This document shows positions 34,113 through 43,933 of a DNA stretch of 48,424 nt, one piece after another; position 1 is the stretch's first letter, and each line of letters begins with the position of its first letter. The stretch comes from Polyangia bacterium (GTDB lineage Bacteria > Myxococcota_A > Polyangia > Polyangiales > Sandaracinaceae). Below the pieces are notes generated by a model. The model saw only the letters and a program-made list of their open reading frames with translations, did not search any database and was not told where the DNA came from. The stretch spans positions 1 to 48,424 of the forward strand of contig JAUHXR010000026.1 in NCBI GenBank assembly GCA_030426845.1, read 5' to 3'. A program made the translations under genes and the position numbers.

Positions 34113-34760
34113 CTACTCCGCGGCGCGTCCCCGCATCACGATGCTCGGATCGATGGCGCGGTAGCTCCGGTCCCGATCTGCGACGATGTCCTCGAGCCGG
34201 GCCTCGATCGCGGCGACCCCCTCACGCTCGACGGTCGCGAGGTTGAGCTCCGCGATGCGCTCGTGGAGCGGGCGGCGCTCGAGCTGGGCCGCGAGGGCGG
34301 CGAGGTCCACGGTGGCGAGGTCCACGTAGCCCGTCCCGGTCGGTGAGCCGCGGCGCACGCGCTCGAGCGCGTCGAGGCGGGTGAGCTGCAGCGTCGGGTC
34401 AGGGGTGCGCCGGACGAAGGGCGTGAGCCGCTCGGGGCTGGAGGTGTTGGCGGCGGCGTCGGGGTGGAAGCCCTCGATCGCGAGCACTGCCCGGCCGCGG
34501 GTGGCCGCGTGCCGCTTGCGCAGCACCTCCACCCAGCGCCCGAGCCCGGCGCGCGAGAGGGTGAGGCGCGGCAGGATGACCAGCCCGATCTCGACCTCGT
34601 CGTCGTCGGCGATCGCCTCCACCTCGGCCGCCACCGCGTCGTCCGTGGGCAGCGGCGCGAGGACGACCACCTCCCGGGTGTGCCCGTCCACGCGCGCGCG
34701 CTCGGCGTAGGGGCAGAACGAGAGGCCCTCCACGATCTCGACCGCGTAGCGGCGGTACAC
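34113..34760 (-). CDS. DUF1415 family protein
   Basis: 215 aa from the GTG at 34760. The family marks are GLSFCPYAERARVDG (compare the LNLCPFA motif), a central LPRLTLSRAGLGRW, AIEGFHPDAAANTSSPERLTPFVRRTPDP and LTRLDALERV. The function of DUF1415 is unknown. The true start may lie upstream, because residues that would extend the first helix are encoded up to the stop of the preceding gene, though no standard start codon is available there. It is co-directional with the small wHTH-like gene 32 bp upstream. Confidence 0.78.
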   Translation of the reverse strand: MYRRYAVEIVEGLSFCPYAERARVDGHTREVVVLAPLPTDDAVAAEVEAIADDDEVEIGLVILPRLTLSRAGLGRWVEVLRKRHAATRGRAVLAIEGFHPDAAANTSSPERLTPFVRRTPDPTLQLTRLDALERVRRGSPTGTGYVDLATVDLAALAAQLERRPLHERIAELNLATVEREGVAAIEARLEDIVADRDRSYRAIDPSIVMRGRAAE

Positions 34761-34792
34761 GCGGATCGCCTCGCGGGTCAGCGCGGCCTCGC

Positions 34793-35020
34793 TCAGAGCC
34801 CCCTCCCGGTGAGGCGCTGGAGCACCCGCTGGAGCTCGTCCACCGACAAGTCCACGTGCTCGACGACGCGGCCGTAGAGCATGGCCGTCGGCACGCCGCG
34901 GCCCGGACGCTCGCGCTGCGCCTCGTGGAGCTGCCAGAGGACGACGCGCTCGACGCGCGTGAGCCCGTCGCGCACGTCGGGGATCCGATCGAGGTCGAGC
35001 TCTCCGTCGTCGCGGCTCAC
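34793..35020 (-). CDS. Small winged-helix-like protein
   Basis: 75 aa from GTG. The pattern LTRVERVVLWQLHEAQRER, PTAMLYGRVVEHVDLSVDELQRVLQRLTGRGL has the helix spacing of a small winged helix-turn-helix, but no family is recognised. TATGAT lies 6 nt before the GTG, suggesting leaderless expression and fixing the start. It is likely co-transcribed with the DUF1415 gene. Confidence 0.6.
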   Translation of the reverse strand: MSRDDGELDLDRIPDVRDGLTRVERVVLWQLHEAQRERPGRGVPTAMLYGRVVEHVDLSVDELQRVLQRLTGRGL

Positions 35021-35026
35021 GCGGCG

Positions 35027-35032
35027 ATCATA
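35027..35032 (-). promoter_or_regulatory. -10-like hexamer for small wHTH-like gene
   Basis: TATGAT on the minus strand, one mismatch from TATAAT, 6 nt upstream of the GTG at 35020. Confidence 0.5.
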
Positions 35033-35123
35033 GCGCAGGCCATGCGTCGCGGGCCGCACGCGAGACCCGTGGACGCTCCGCGACCGGCGTCGGCCACGCG
35101 GCGGGCGAGCTCCCGCGGAGTGG

Positions 35124-36653
<1,530 letters not shown>

Positions 36654-36661
36654 GCCCGCCG

Positions 36662-36667
36662 AGTATA
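36662..36667 (-). promoter_or_regulatory. -10-like hexamer for PocR regulator gene
   Basis: TATACT on the minus strand, 8 nt upstream of the GTG at 36653. Confidence 0.45.
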
Positions 36668-36712
36668 CGCGGCGTCAACCGGCCGACGGATCCGGAGGCG
36701 GCCCGTCGCGCG

Positions 36713-36734
36713 GCTGACGTCAGCGGGCGCCCGC
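36713..36734. promoter_or_regulatory. Two abutting palindromes (possible activator site)
   Basis: GCTGACGTCAGC (36713-36724) and GCGGGCGCCCGC (36723-36734) are each perfect 12-bp palindromes overlapping by 2 bp. The first contains TGACGTCA. They lie just upstream of the sigma-54-type promoter at 36752 and next to the gene for a Fis-type DNA-binding activator. Confidence 0.5.
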
Positions 36735-36751
36735 GGGCCCGCAGTCCCCCG

Positions 36752-36767
36752 CGGCACGAGGCGTGCT
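36752..36767 (+). promoter_or_regulatory. Sigma-54-type (-24/-12) promoter
   Basis: CGGCACGAGGCGTGCT matches TGGCACG-N4-TTGCW except at the first base and the first T of the -12 box. GG (36753-36754) and GC (36765-36766) are 10 nt apart. Transcription would begin around 36778, right at the methyltransferase ATG (36780), so that mRNA would be nearly leaderless or the protein starts further in. Confidence 0.6.
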
Positions 36768-36779
36768 TCGTGACCTCTC

Positions 36780-37644
<865 letters not shown>

Positions 37645-37658
<14 letters not shown>

Positions 37659-38355
37659 GCAGGCCGCTGCGCATCAGGAAGTAGAGCAGCGTCAGCACCG
37701 AGCTGACCGCGGCCGCGACGTAGGTCCAGGCCGCGGCCCGCAGCACCGCGCGCGCGCCGTCGTGCTCCTGCGGCCCGAGGATCTGGCCCTGCTCGAGCGC
37801 GGCGAGGGCGCGGCGCGACGCGTCGAACTCCACCGGCAGGGTGACGAGCTGGAAGAGCACGACCATCGCGAACATCGCGAGCCCGACGATCGTCACGAGC
37901 TGGCCGATCGTGGGCCCGGTGACGCTGCTCAGGATGAAGCCGCCGACGATGATCGGAACCGCGAGGGGCGAGGTGAACTGCACCACCGGCACGAGCGCGG
38001 AGCGGAGCCCGAGGAAGCGGTAGGACTGCGCGTGCTGGATGGCGTGGCCGACCTCGTGGGCCGCGACCCCAGCCGCCGCGATCGTGCGCCCGTTGAACAC
38101 GTCGGGGCTGAGGCGGAGCGCCTTCTCGCCCGGTGAGTAGTGGTCCGAGAGGAAGCCTCGGCTGGGCTCGATCCGCACGTCCCGGATCCCGTGGACCTGC
38201 AGGATCGACTGGGCCACGTCGGCCCCCGTCATCCCGCGCGCGGTCCCCACCTGGGCGTAGCGCCGGAAGGTGCTCTTGACGCGCCACTGCGCCCAGAACC
38301 CGAGCAGCAGCCCGGGGATGGCGAAGGCGATGTACAAAGGATCGATCCCGAACAT
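37645..38355 (-). CDS. YugP-type membrane zinc metallopeptidase
   Basis: 236 aa. A first membrane span, a cytoplasmic segment with MTGADVAQSILQ, DHYSPGEKALRLSPDVFNG, and the zinc motif HEVGH (H100, E101, H104) followed by AIQHAQSY are the signature of the YugP family (Zn-peptidase 2). Two more spans flank a conserved LPVEFDAS, whose Glu is the likely third zinc ligand, and a final span ends the protein. The catalytic set is intact; its natural substrate is unknown. It overlaps the methyltransferase gene end to end by 14 bp. Confidence 0.92.
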
Positions 38356-38459
38356 GGTCCTATCTCCGTCCCTGGCGTCGTGAGGCCCGCGTGCGAGAGG
38401 ATCGTCCCCGCGCCGCGTTGACGCAAGGCGCGAGGCCCGCTGAGATCGACCCGTCCCCG

Positions 38460-39536
38460 ATGTCCTCCGCCGTCGAACCCGCCCTCGCCCCGCGCTCTGC
38501 CGCCGCCTCGGTCCGCGCGGTCGGTGGCGTGCCGGTGCGGATCGCCGATCGCGCGCGGTGGCTCTGGCTCAAGGCGCTCGGGCCGCTCGCCAAGCCGCTC
38601 GTGCGCCGGCGCGAGCTGCGGGTCGCGGTGGCCGGCTCGCTGCTCACGCTCGTCGCGCTCACGACCGCGGCCTTCCTGCCGCTCTGGGTCCTCGCGCTCG
38701 GGCCGATCGTCTGGGGCACCGCGCACATCGTCGGCGACGTCCGCTATCTCTGGGTGCGCCCGGGACGTCACCGGCGGATCGCGATGTGGCTCCTCGTCGG
38801 CGCGCCGCTCCTCGTCCTCAGCGTGACCGCGCACCCGGGGTGGGGCTTCGCGGCGGCGGGCGGCGCGGCGCTCGCGGCGCGCGGGCCGGTGTGGAAGCGG
38901 CTCGTCGGCCTCGCGCTCGCGGCGGCGCTCGTCGCGGCCGCGGTGCGCTGGGACTATCTGACCACCGTCGTCTTCGCCCACGCGCACAACTTCATCGGGG
39001 TCGCGCTCTGGTGGGCCTGGCGGCGCCGGCTCCGTCGGCTCCACTGGTGGGTGCTCGGGGCGTTCCTCCTCGGCTGCGCCCTGCTGCTGAGCGGCGCGCT
39101 GGACGGCCTCGTGGTGGACCTCGGGATCCTCGACCCCAGCGTCGGCGGGCTCGACATCTACTACCACCTCGGCTCGCTCGCCCCCGGCGTGCCCGGGATG
39201 ATGGCGGTGCGCCTCGTGATGCTCTTCGCGTTCGCGCAGTCGATGCACTACCTCGTCTGGGTGCGGCTCGTGCCCGAGGAGGACCGGCCCCGCGAGACGC
39301 CCCGCACCTTCGCCGCGAGCCTGCGCGCCCTCGAGGCCGACTTCGGGCGGCCGCTCCTCTGGCTCGCGATCGCGGTCTCGCTCGGGGTGGCGGTGTGGGC
39401 GGCGTTCGACGTCTTCGCCGCGCGCAACGGCTACCTCCGCGCGGTGCTGTTCCACGGCCACCTCGAGCTGGCCGCCGCCGCGATCCTCTTCGTCGAGGGG
39501 CGCCGGCCGCGCCGGAGCACCGAGGCCGCCGCCTGA
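38460..39536 (+). CDS. Polytopic membrane protein with intramembrane His motifs
   Basis: 358 aa with about eight to ten spans. Spans carry polar His motifs: GPIVWGTAHIVGDVRYLW, FAHAHNFIGVALWWAW, FAQSMHYLVWVRLVP and LFHGHLELAAA. Such repeated intramembrane His residues recall Brp/Blh-type carotene dioxygenases and other iron- or haem-binding membrane enzymes, but I cannot assign the family. The ATG at 38460 starts just before the first conserved stretch. The next gene follows after 3 bp and encodes another membrane protein, so the two probably work together. Confidence 0.75.
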   Translation: MSSAVEPALAPRSAAASVRAVGGVPVRIADRARWLWLKALGPLAKPLVRRRELRVAVAGSLLTLVALTTAAFLPLWVLALGPIVWGTAHIVGDVRYLWVRPGRHRRIAMWLLVGAPLLVLSVTAHPGWGFAAAGGAALAARGPVWKRLVGLALAAALVAAAVRWDYLTTVVFAHAHNFIGVALWWAWRRRLRRLHWWVLGAFLLGCALLLSGALDGLVVDLGILDPSVGGLDIYYHLGSLAPGVPGMMAVRLVMLFAFAQSMHYLVWVRLVPEEDRPRETPRTFAASLRALEADFGRPLLWLAIAVSLGVAVWAAFDVFAARNGYLRAVLFHGHLELAAAAILFVEGRRPRRSTEAAA

Positions 39537-39539
39537 GCG

Positions 39540-39932
39540 ATGAGCGACCCCTACGTCCTCGAGTGGCTCCGCGCCTTCGCGCTCACGCAGGTGATCGAGC
39601 TCGCGGTCTACGCGCTGATCCTGCCGGCCAGCCGGCCGCGCCGCGAGCGGCTCGCGATCGGCTTCGGGGCGAGCGCGATCACGCACCCGCTCGTGTGGTT
39701 CGTCATCCCGGCGCTCATGCAGCTCATCCGCCCCTGCGTCGCGCCCGACCTCGAGCCCCGGGTCTACTGGTGGGTGACGGTCGCCGTCAGCGAGGCCTTC
39801 GCGTTCGGGGCCGAGGCGGGGTGGATGCGCGCGTTCGGGCTGTCGTGGCCGCGGGCGGCGCTCGCGTCGGGCCTGGCCAACGGGGCCAGCTTCACGGTGG
39901 GCCTGGTCTGCTACAAGCTCCTCGGCTGGTAA
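39540..39932 (+). CDS. Small membrane protein, partner of the upstream gene
   Basis: 130 aa with about four spans. It contains TQVIELAVYALIL, a conserved-looking ITHPLVWFVIPALM, SEAFAFGAEAGWMRAFGL and a final LANGASFTVGLVCYKLLGW. The Thr-His-Pro and Glu residues within spans may be functional. It starts 3 bp after the upstream stop, so the two genes are one transcription unit. Family unrecognised. Confidence 0.7.
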   Translation: MSDPYVLEWLRAFALTQVIELAVYALILPASRPRRERLAIGFGASAITHPLVWFVIPALMQLIRPCVAPDLEPRVYWWVTVAVSEAFAFGAEAGWMRAFGLSWPRAALASGLANGASFTVGLVCYKLLGW

Positions 39933-39952
39933 CGCCGACCCACGGCGCGTGG

Positions 39953-39958
39953 TATTCC
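39953..39958 (+). promoter_or_regulatory. -10-like hexamer for FHA regulator gene
   Basis: TATTCC, 8 nt upstream of the GTG at 39967. It is one of the weaker matches in the series. Confidence 0.3.
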
Positions 39959-39966
39959 AGTCACTC

Positions 39967-41214
39967 GTGAGCGACAGCGGCACGCAGAAGCTGACGGTGG
40001 CGACCGGGGTGGTCGGCACGAGCCCGGGCGGCGACCTGGTGCTGCGGCGGGTGATCGTCCGCGTCGTCTCGGGCAAGGACCGTGGCCGCGAGGTGCGCCT
40101 CGAGGCGGGCACGCTCCTCGTAGGCAGCCACCCCGACGCGGACCTGGTCCTGCAGGACGGGACGGTCTCGCGCTACCACGCGGAGCTCGCGCTGCTGCCG
40201 GGCGGGGTGCGGGTGCGCGACCTGCGCTCGACGAACGGCACCTACGTCGGCGACTCGCGCATCGAGGCGGTGGTCGTGGCGCCGGGCACCGAGGTGCGGC
40301 TCGGGCGCACGCGGGTCGAGCTGCTCCCCGCGGACGTCCCGATCCCCGACGCGCCGCCCGAGCTGACGAGCTTCGGTCGCCTGGTCGGCTCGAGCCCCGC
40401 GATGCGCCGGCTCTACGGGGTGCTCGAGCGGGTGGCGGCCATGGACGCGCCGATCCTCGTCTGGGGCGAGCCGGGCGCCGGCAAGTCGGAGGCGGCGCGC
40501 GCGGTCCATGAGCGGAGCGCGCGGCGATCGGGGCCGCTCGTCGAGCTCGATCTGCGCGCGGGGATCGCGCCCGAGGCGGTGGGCTACGAGATGGAGCGGG
40601 CGGCCGGCGGCACGCTGGTGCTCGATCACGTCGACGAGGCGCCGGGGGCGATCCAGGACGCGCTCGCGGCCGCGCTCGACCGGCTCGATCGCGGGCAGTA
40701 CGCGGCCCGCCCGATCGCCACCGCGCGCAGCGACCTGCGCGACCGGGTCGAGGCGGGAACGCTGCGTCGCGACCTCTGGTTCTCGCTCGCGTCGGTCCGC
40801 GTGGAGGTGCCGCCGCTGCGCGAGCGGCGCGAGGACCTCCCCCGGCTGGTGCGCGAGCTGGTGCAGACGACGGGCTACCCCGACGTGGGCCTCACCACCG
40901 CGGAGCTCGGCGCGCTGCGATCCCACGACTTCCCCGGCAACGTCCGCGAGCTGCGCCGGATGATCGAGGAGACGCTGATGACGGGGAACCGGGCGAGCCA
41001 GCCGCCGCCGCCGACCCGCGCGATCCAGGTCACCGAGGACCTCGTGCAGCTCCCCTTCAAGGAGGCCAAGGAGCGCCTGCTCGACGCGTTCGAGCGCCGC
41101 TACCTGCAGAACCTCCTCTCGCGGCACGAGGGCAACGTGTCCCGGGCCGCGAGCGACGCTGGCGTCGACCGCAACCACCTCGCGCGCCTCGCCAAGAAGC
41201 ACGGGCTGCGCTGA
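39967..41214 (+). CDS. FHA-AAA+ regulator lacking the GAFTGA loop
   Basis: 415 aa from GTG. Residues about 20-115 form a canonical FHA domain ([32 protein letters not shown]), which should bind phosphothreonine. A sigma-54-activator-like AAA+ domain follows: [14 protein letters not shown], altered Walker [10 protein letters not shown], Walker B GGTLVLDH (the usual Glu is His) and [11 protein letters not shown]. The GAFTGA loop is missing; the segment between the Walker motifs is much shortened. A Fis-type helix-turn-helix ends the protein ([19 protein letters not shown]). It may be a phospho-dependent DNA-binding protein that no longer drives sigma-54. A 23-bp tandem repeat starts 1 bp after its stop. 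Confidence 0.85.
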   Translation: MSDSGTQKLTVATGVVGTSPGGDLVLRRVIVRVVSGKDRGREVRLEAGTLLVGSHPDADLVLQDGTVSRYHAELALLPGGVRVRDLRSTNGTYVGDSRIEAVVVAPGTEVRLGRTRVELLPADVPIPDAPPELTSFGRLVGSSPAMRRLYGVLERVAAMDAPILVWGEPGAGKSEAARAVHERSARRSGPLVELDLRAGIAPEAVGYEMERAAGGTLVLDHVDEAPGAIQDALAAALDRLDRGQYAARPIATARSDLRDRVEAGTLRRDLWFSLASVRVEVPPLRERREDLPRLVRELVQTTGYPDVGLTTAELGALRSHDFPGNVRELRRMIEETLMTGNRASQPPPPTRAIQVTEDLVQLPFKEAKERLLDAFERRYLQNLLSRHEGNVSRAASDAGVDRNHLARLAKKHGLR

Positions 41215-41330
41215 GTCGTCCGGGCGAGCGACGCCAGGTCGTCCGGGCGAGCGACGCCAGGTCGTCCGGGCGAGCGACGCCAGGTCGTCCGGGGCGGGCG
41301 ACGCCAGGTCGTCCGGGCGGGCGACGCCAG
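41215..41330. repeat. 23-bp tandem repeat, five copies
   Basis: Units start at 41215, 41238, 41261, 41284 and 41308. The first three are identical, the fourth is 24 bp with an extra G, and the fourth and fifth share an A-to-G change. The unit begins GTCGTCCGGGCGAGC and ends GACGCCAG, with CGTC and GACG arms that could pair. It starts the base after the FHA regulator's stop codon. There are no unique spacers, so it is not a CRISPR array. Confidence 0.92.
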
Positions 41331-41362
41331 GTTCGATCTTGTCGCGGGCCGCCGTTGACCCC

Positions 41363-41368
41363 TACAAC
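41363..41368 (+). promoter_or_regulatory. -10-like hexamer for zinc-ribbon protein gene
   Basis: TACAAC, 7 nt upstream of the ATG at 41376. Confidence 0.35.
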
Positions 41369-41375
41369 GAAATCC

Positions 41376-41666
41376 ATGGGGGAGACCACCGAGCACCTGC
41401 ACTGCCCGCGCTGCGACGCGGAGCGCCGCGTCATCCAGCCGTGGCGCGGGTGGAAGCCCGCGTGGCTCGCCTGGAAGGTCGGCGTCGTGGGTGTCCTCGC
41501 GCTCACCCCGCTGCTCGCCAGCGACTTCTGCGTGATGCTCCCGAGCATGATGCTCTACCTCGCCTCCGGCGGGATCCTGCGCGGCCTCGCCCGGCAGCTG
41601 CCGGTGTGCTCGCGGTGCTCGCTCGAGATCGACGGCGCGCCTCGCCCGGCGCCGGCCGTCGCGTAG
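41376..41666 (+). CDS. Small zinc-ribbon membrane protein
   Basis: 96 aa. A first CPRC pair (HLHCPRCDAERRVIQ) and a later CSRC pair (LPVCSRCSLEIDG) flank a hydrophobic region with two spans (WLAWKVGVVGVLALTPLL and MLPSMMLYLASGG). The Cys pairs should bind one zinc on the cytoplasmic side. Family and function are unknown. TACAAC lies 7 nt upstream of the chosen ATG; a TTG 21 nt upstream is the alternative start. Confidence 0.68.
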   Translation: MGETTEHLHCPRCDAERRVIQPWRGWKPAWLAWKVGVVGVLALTPLLASDFCVMLPSMMLYLASGGILRGLARQLPVCSRCSLEIDGAPRPAPAVA

Positions 41667-41689
41667 CGTAGCGTCCGCGCGTCCGCGGC

Positions 41690-42916
41690 TCAGAAGCTGG
41701 GCGTGTAGGCCACGTCGAGCGCGCCCGCGAAGGTCTCGTCGAGCGCGCCGCCGGCCACGCGCGCGTCGCCCGGCTGCGGGTTGAACGAGAAGAACACCCG
41801 CCGGTAGGTCGCGCGGAGGCGGAACTCGAAGTCGTCGACGCGCTGCCCGAGCCCGAGGTAGCCGTCGACCATCCCGGCGTCGCCGCGGGAGAACCAGCCG
41901 TCGCTCAAGATCTCGCCGGCCGCGAGGACGATGCCGTAGCCGAGCCCGCCGTCGAAGAAGAAGCCGAAGCCCACGTCCCAGCGCACCCCGGCTCCGAGCC
42001 GGATCGCGTGGTACTCGACGTTCGCCACGTCGGGCCGGCGGGTGAGCTCGTCGGCGTCGGAGAGGGCGAAGGTCGCGGTCTGGTAGGAGACGTCGCCGAA
42101 GAGGCGCACCTCGTCGATCACCCCGCCGTAGCGCGCCCCGAGCCCGAGGCTCCAGGTGGTGGTGGGGAAGGTCGCCCCGTTCTCGTTGCGCGAGCTGACC
42201 CCGAGCGCGAAGTCCGCGTCGGCGTAGAAGCTCAACCCCCAGAGGGCGTCGAGCTCCGGCGTGTGGTGGCCGACGAAGTACTCGACGCCGAGGCGGATGT
42301 ACGGCCAGAGCGGCAGCTCGTAGGGGCGCAGCTCACCGAAGATGTCGTCGTGGTAGGAGAGGCGCCGGTTGGTCAGCGCGACGCCGAGCTGGAAGCGGAG
42401 CGGGTTGGGTGCGCGGCGCTCGCCGGCCGGCGCGTCGTCGACCCGCTCCCGCGGCGGTGGCGCGGACGGCGCGTCGGCGCGCGGCGGGGGGCGCTCGGCG
42501 GCCGGCGCGGGCTCCTCGGCGGGGGCGCGCGCCTGGATGGCGGGCACGAGGGACGTGCGGGCCCACGCGCCGGCCTGGCGGGCGAGGGCGGCGGGGCGGC
42601 GGGAGGCGAAGCGCTCGGTGGCGACGACGTCGCCGCGCGCGTCCGTCGCCGTGACCTCGGCCGCCCACCGCCCGGAGACGCGGCCCGCGCGCCCCTCGAC
42701 GCGGAAGTCGGCGTCGGCTTCGGTCACGGTGAGGCCCGCGTCGAGGAGCGCGTCGCGCACCCGCTGTTCGATCGTGCTCGCGGAGCGGCCCTCGAACGCG
42801 CGCACCTGCACGGTCTGCGCGCTGGCCGTGGCCGCGCAGACGGTCGCGCCGAGGAGCGTCGCGCCGAGGAGCGTCGCGCCGACAATCGCCGCGGCCGCCG
42901 ACAGGCCCGCCCTCAC
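41690..42916 (-). CDS. Secreted protein with C-terminal outer-membrane beta-barrel
   Basis: 408 aa. A signal with repeated ATLLGATLLGATVC ends at TASAQ. Residues about 35-115 form a small domain (VQVRAFEGRSASTIEQRVRDALLDAGLTV). An Ala/Pro/Arg/Glu-rich linker (about 125-165) leads to about 240 residues of alternating strands with aromatic ends (RFQLGVALTNRRLSYHDD, YIRLGVEYFVGHH, LSFYADADFALGVSS, FRLRATYRRVFFSF), ending VAYTPSF with the terminal Phe typical of outer-membrane barrels. The GTG start overlaps the stop of the upstream lipoprotein gene, so the two are translationally coupled. Confidence 0.8.
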   Translation of the reverse strand: MRAGLSAAAAIVGATLLGATLLGATVCAATASAQTVQVRAFEGRSASTIEQRVRDALLDAGLTVTEADADFRVEGRAGRVSGRWAAEVTATDARGDVVATERFASRRPAALARQAGAWARTSLVPAIQARAPAEEPAPAAERPPPRADAPSAPPPRERVDDAPAGERRAPNPLRFQLGVALTNRRLSYHDDIFGELRPYELPLWPYIRLGVEYFVGHHTPELDALWGLSFYADADFALGVSSRNENGATFPTTTWSLGLGARYGGVIDEVRLFGDVSYQTATFALSDADELTRRPDVANVEYHAIRLGAGVRWDVGFGFFFDGGLGYGIVLAAGEILSDGWFSRGDAGMVDGYLGLGQRVDDFEFRLRATYRRVFFSFNPQPGDARVAGGALDETFAGALDVAYTPSF

Positions 42917-43839
42917 GGCGTGAGCTCCACGCGGTCGATCCGCGCCCACGCGTCGGACTCGCTCATCCCCGCCAGCTCGATGGTGTCGCCGTTGGCGACC
43001 GTCACCGCGTAGGGCCCGAGGGTGCGTGGCTCGTTGGCGGCCGCCGTCAGGTTGTAGGTCTCGGTGGCCACGTCGGCGCCGGCGACTCGGACGGTCAGCG
43101 TGGGCTGGCCGTCCGGCTCCTCGATGATGAAGACGGACATCTGGTAGTTGCCCGACGCCCCGTCGAAGGTCGCGGTGGCGGTGCCGCTCGTGACCATGTC
43201 GGGGAGGCGGATGAGCGTCGCGTCGGCCGCGTCCACCTCGTAGCCGGTCAGGGTCATGCTCTCGGCCTGGATGACGACGGTCGTCGGGTCGCCCGCGTCC
43301 GCGCCTGGCCCGGCGTCGGGGCGCGGCCCGGCGTCCACCTCGGGGCCGGCGTCCATCCGCGGGCCTGCGTCCCTCGGCACGCCGCCGTCGCGCATCGGCG
43401 GCTCGACCCCGGCGAGCTCGGCCAGGTAGGCCTCGAGGCACGTGCGCTCGAGGCCGTTCAGCGGCGGCAGCCCGGACGGCATCGGGTCGCCGCACGCCGG
43501 GGACTCGCCGAGCTTCTCGAGGAAGTACGAGCCGAGGAGGTCGGACGTGTCGACCATGGGCCGGTTGTCACACTCGGCGCTCGTGTGGGCGAGGATGCGC
43601 TCGCCCGCGCCGTCGGCGGTGAGGTCGAGCCCGGCCGCCGCGATCGAGCCGCCGGTGTGGCAGCCGAGCGTGCCGCAGGTGGCCGCGAACAGATCCTGCT
43701 CGACGTCGTAGTCCGAGGGACACTGGCTCGCGCGCGCGACCCGGAACGCGAGGGGGTCGTCGATCTCGCCCGGGCAGCCGACCAGGGTCAGCGAGGCCGC
43801 CACGGCGAGGGGGACGATTCCGGGAGGGAGCGTGCGCAT
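42913..43839 (-). CDS. Lipoprotein with CX4CH motif and C-terminal beta domain
   Basis: 308 aa. The lipobox is LTLVGC (Cys22). CGTLGCH near residue 67 is a CX4CH motif like those in the DUF1592-type protein of this window, within a cytochrome-c-like segment (FAATC, GSIAAAGLDLT, PACGDPMPSG). A Pro/Asp/Ala/Gly linker with DAGP repeats follows, and residues about 190-308 form a beta domain resembling a carbohydrate-binding module (VIQAESMTLTGYEV, ATATFDGASGNYQM, YAVTVANGDTIELAGM). An in-frame ATG at 43875 is an alternative start, with TATGGT 8 nt before it. The gene is coupled to the beta-barrel gene downstream. Confidence 0.78.
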   Translation of the reverse strand: MRTLPPGIVPLAVAASLTLVGCPGEIDDPLAFRVARASQCPSDYDVEQDLFAATCGTLGCHTGGSIAAAGLDLTADGAGERILAHTSAECDNRPMVDTSDLLGSYFLEKLGESPACGDPMPSGLPPLNGLERTCLEAYLAELAGVEPPMRDGGVPRDAGPRMDAGPEVDAGPRPDAGPGADAGDPTTVVIQAESMTLTGYEVDAADATLIRLPDMVTSGTATATFDGASGNYQMSVFIIEEPDGQPTLTVRVAGADVATETYNLTAAANEPRTLGPYAVTVANGDTIELAGMSESDAWARIDRVELTP

Positions 43840-43854
43840 CGACGTCCAGCGGGC

Positions 43855-43870
43855 AACAAGGTCCGTGCCA
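43855..43870 (-). promoter_or_regulatory. Weak sigma-54-like promoter candidate
   Basis: On the minus strand TGGCACGGACCTTGTT matches TGGCACG-N4-TTGCW except that the diagnostic GC of the -12 box is GT. It ends 15 bp before the ATG at 43839. The GC-to-GT change makes activity doubtful. Confidence 0.25.
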
Positions 43871-43883
43871 CCCATCGGGACGA

Positions 43884-43889
43884 ACCATA
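43884..43889 (-). promoter_or_regulatory. -10-like hexamer for the alternative lipoprotein start
   Basis: TATGGT on the minus strand, 8 nt upstream of the ATG at 43875. Confidence 0.3.
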
Positions 43890-43933
43890 CCCCCGATCGC
43901 GCCGGAGTGGGGAGCGCTCCCCGCTCCGGGAGG

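Noticed and set aside
41215-41330. CRISPR array
   Set aside because: The repeats abut directly with no spacers, the unit is 23 bp, and no cas gene is present.
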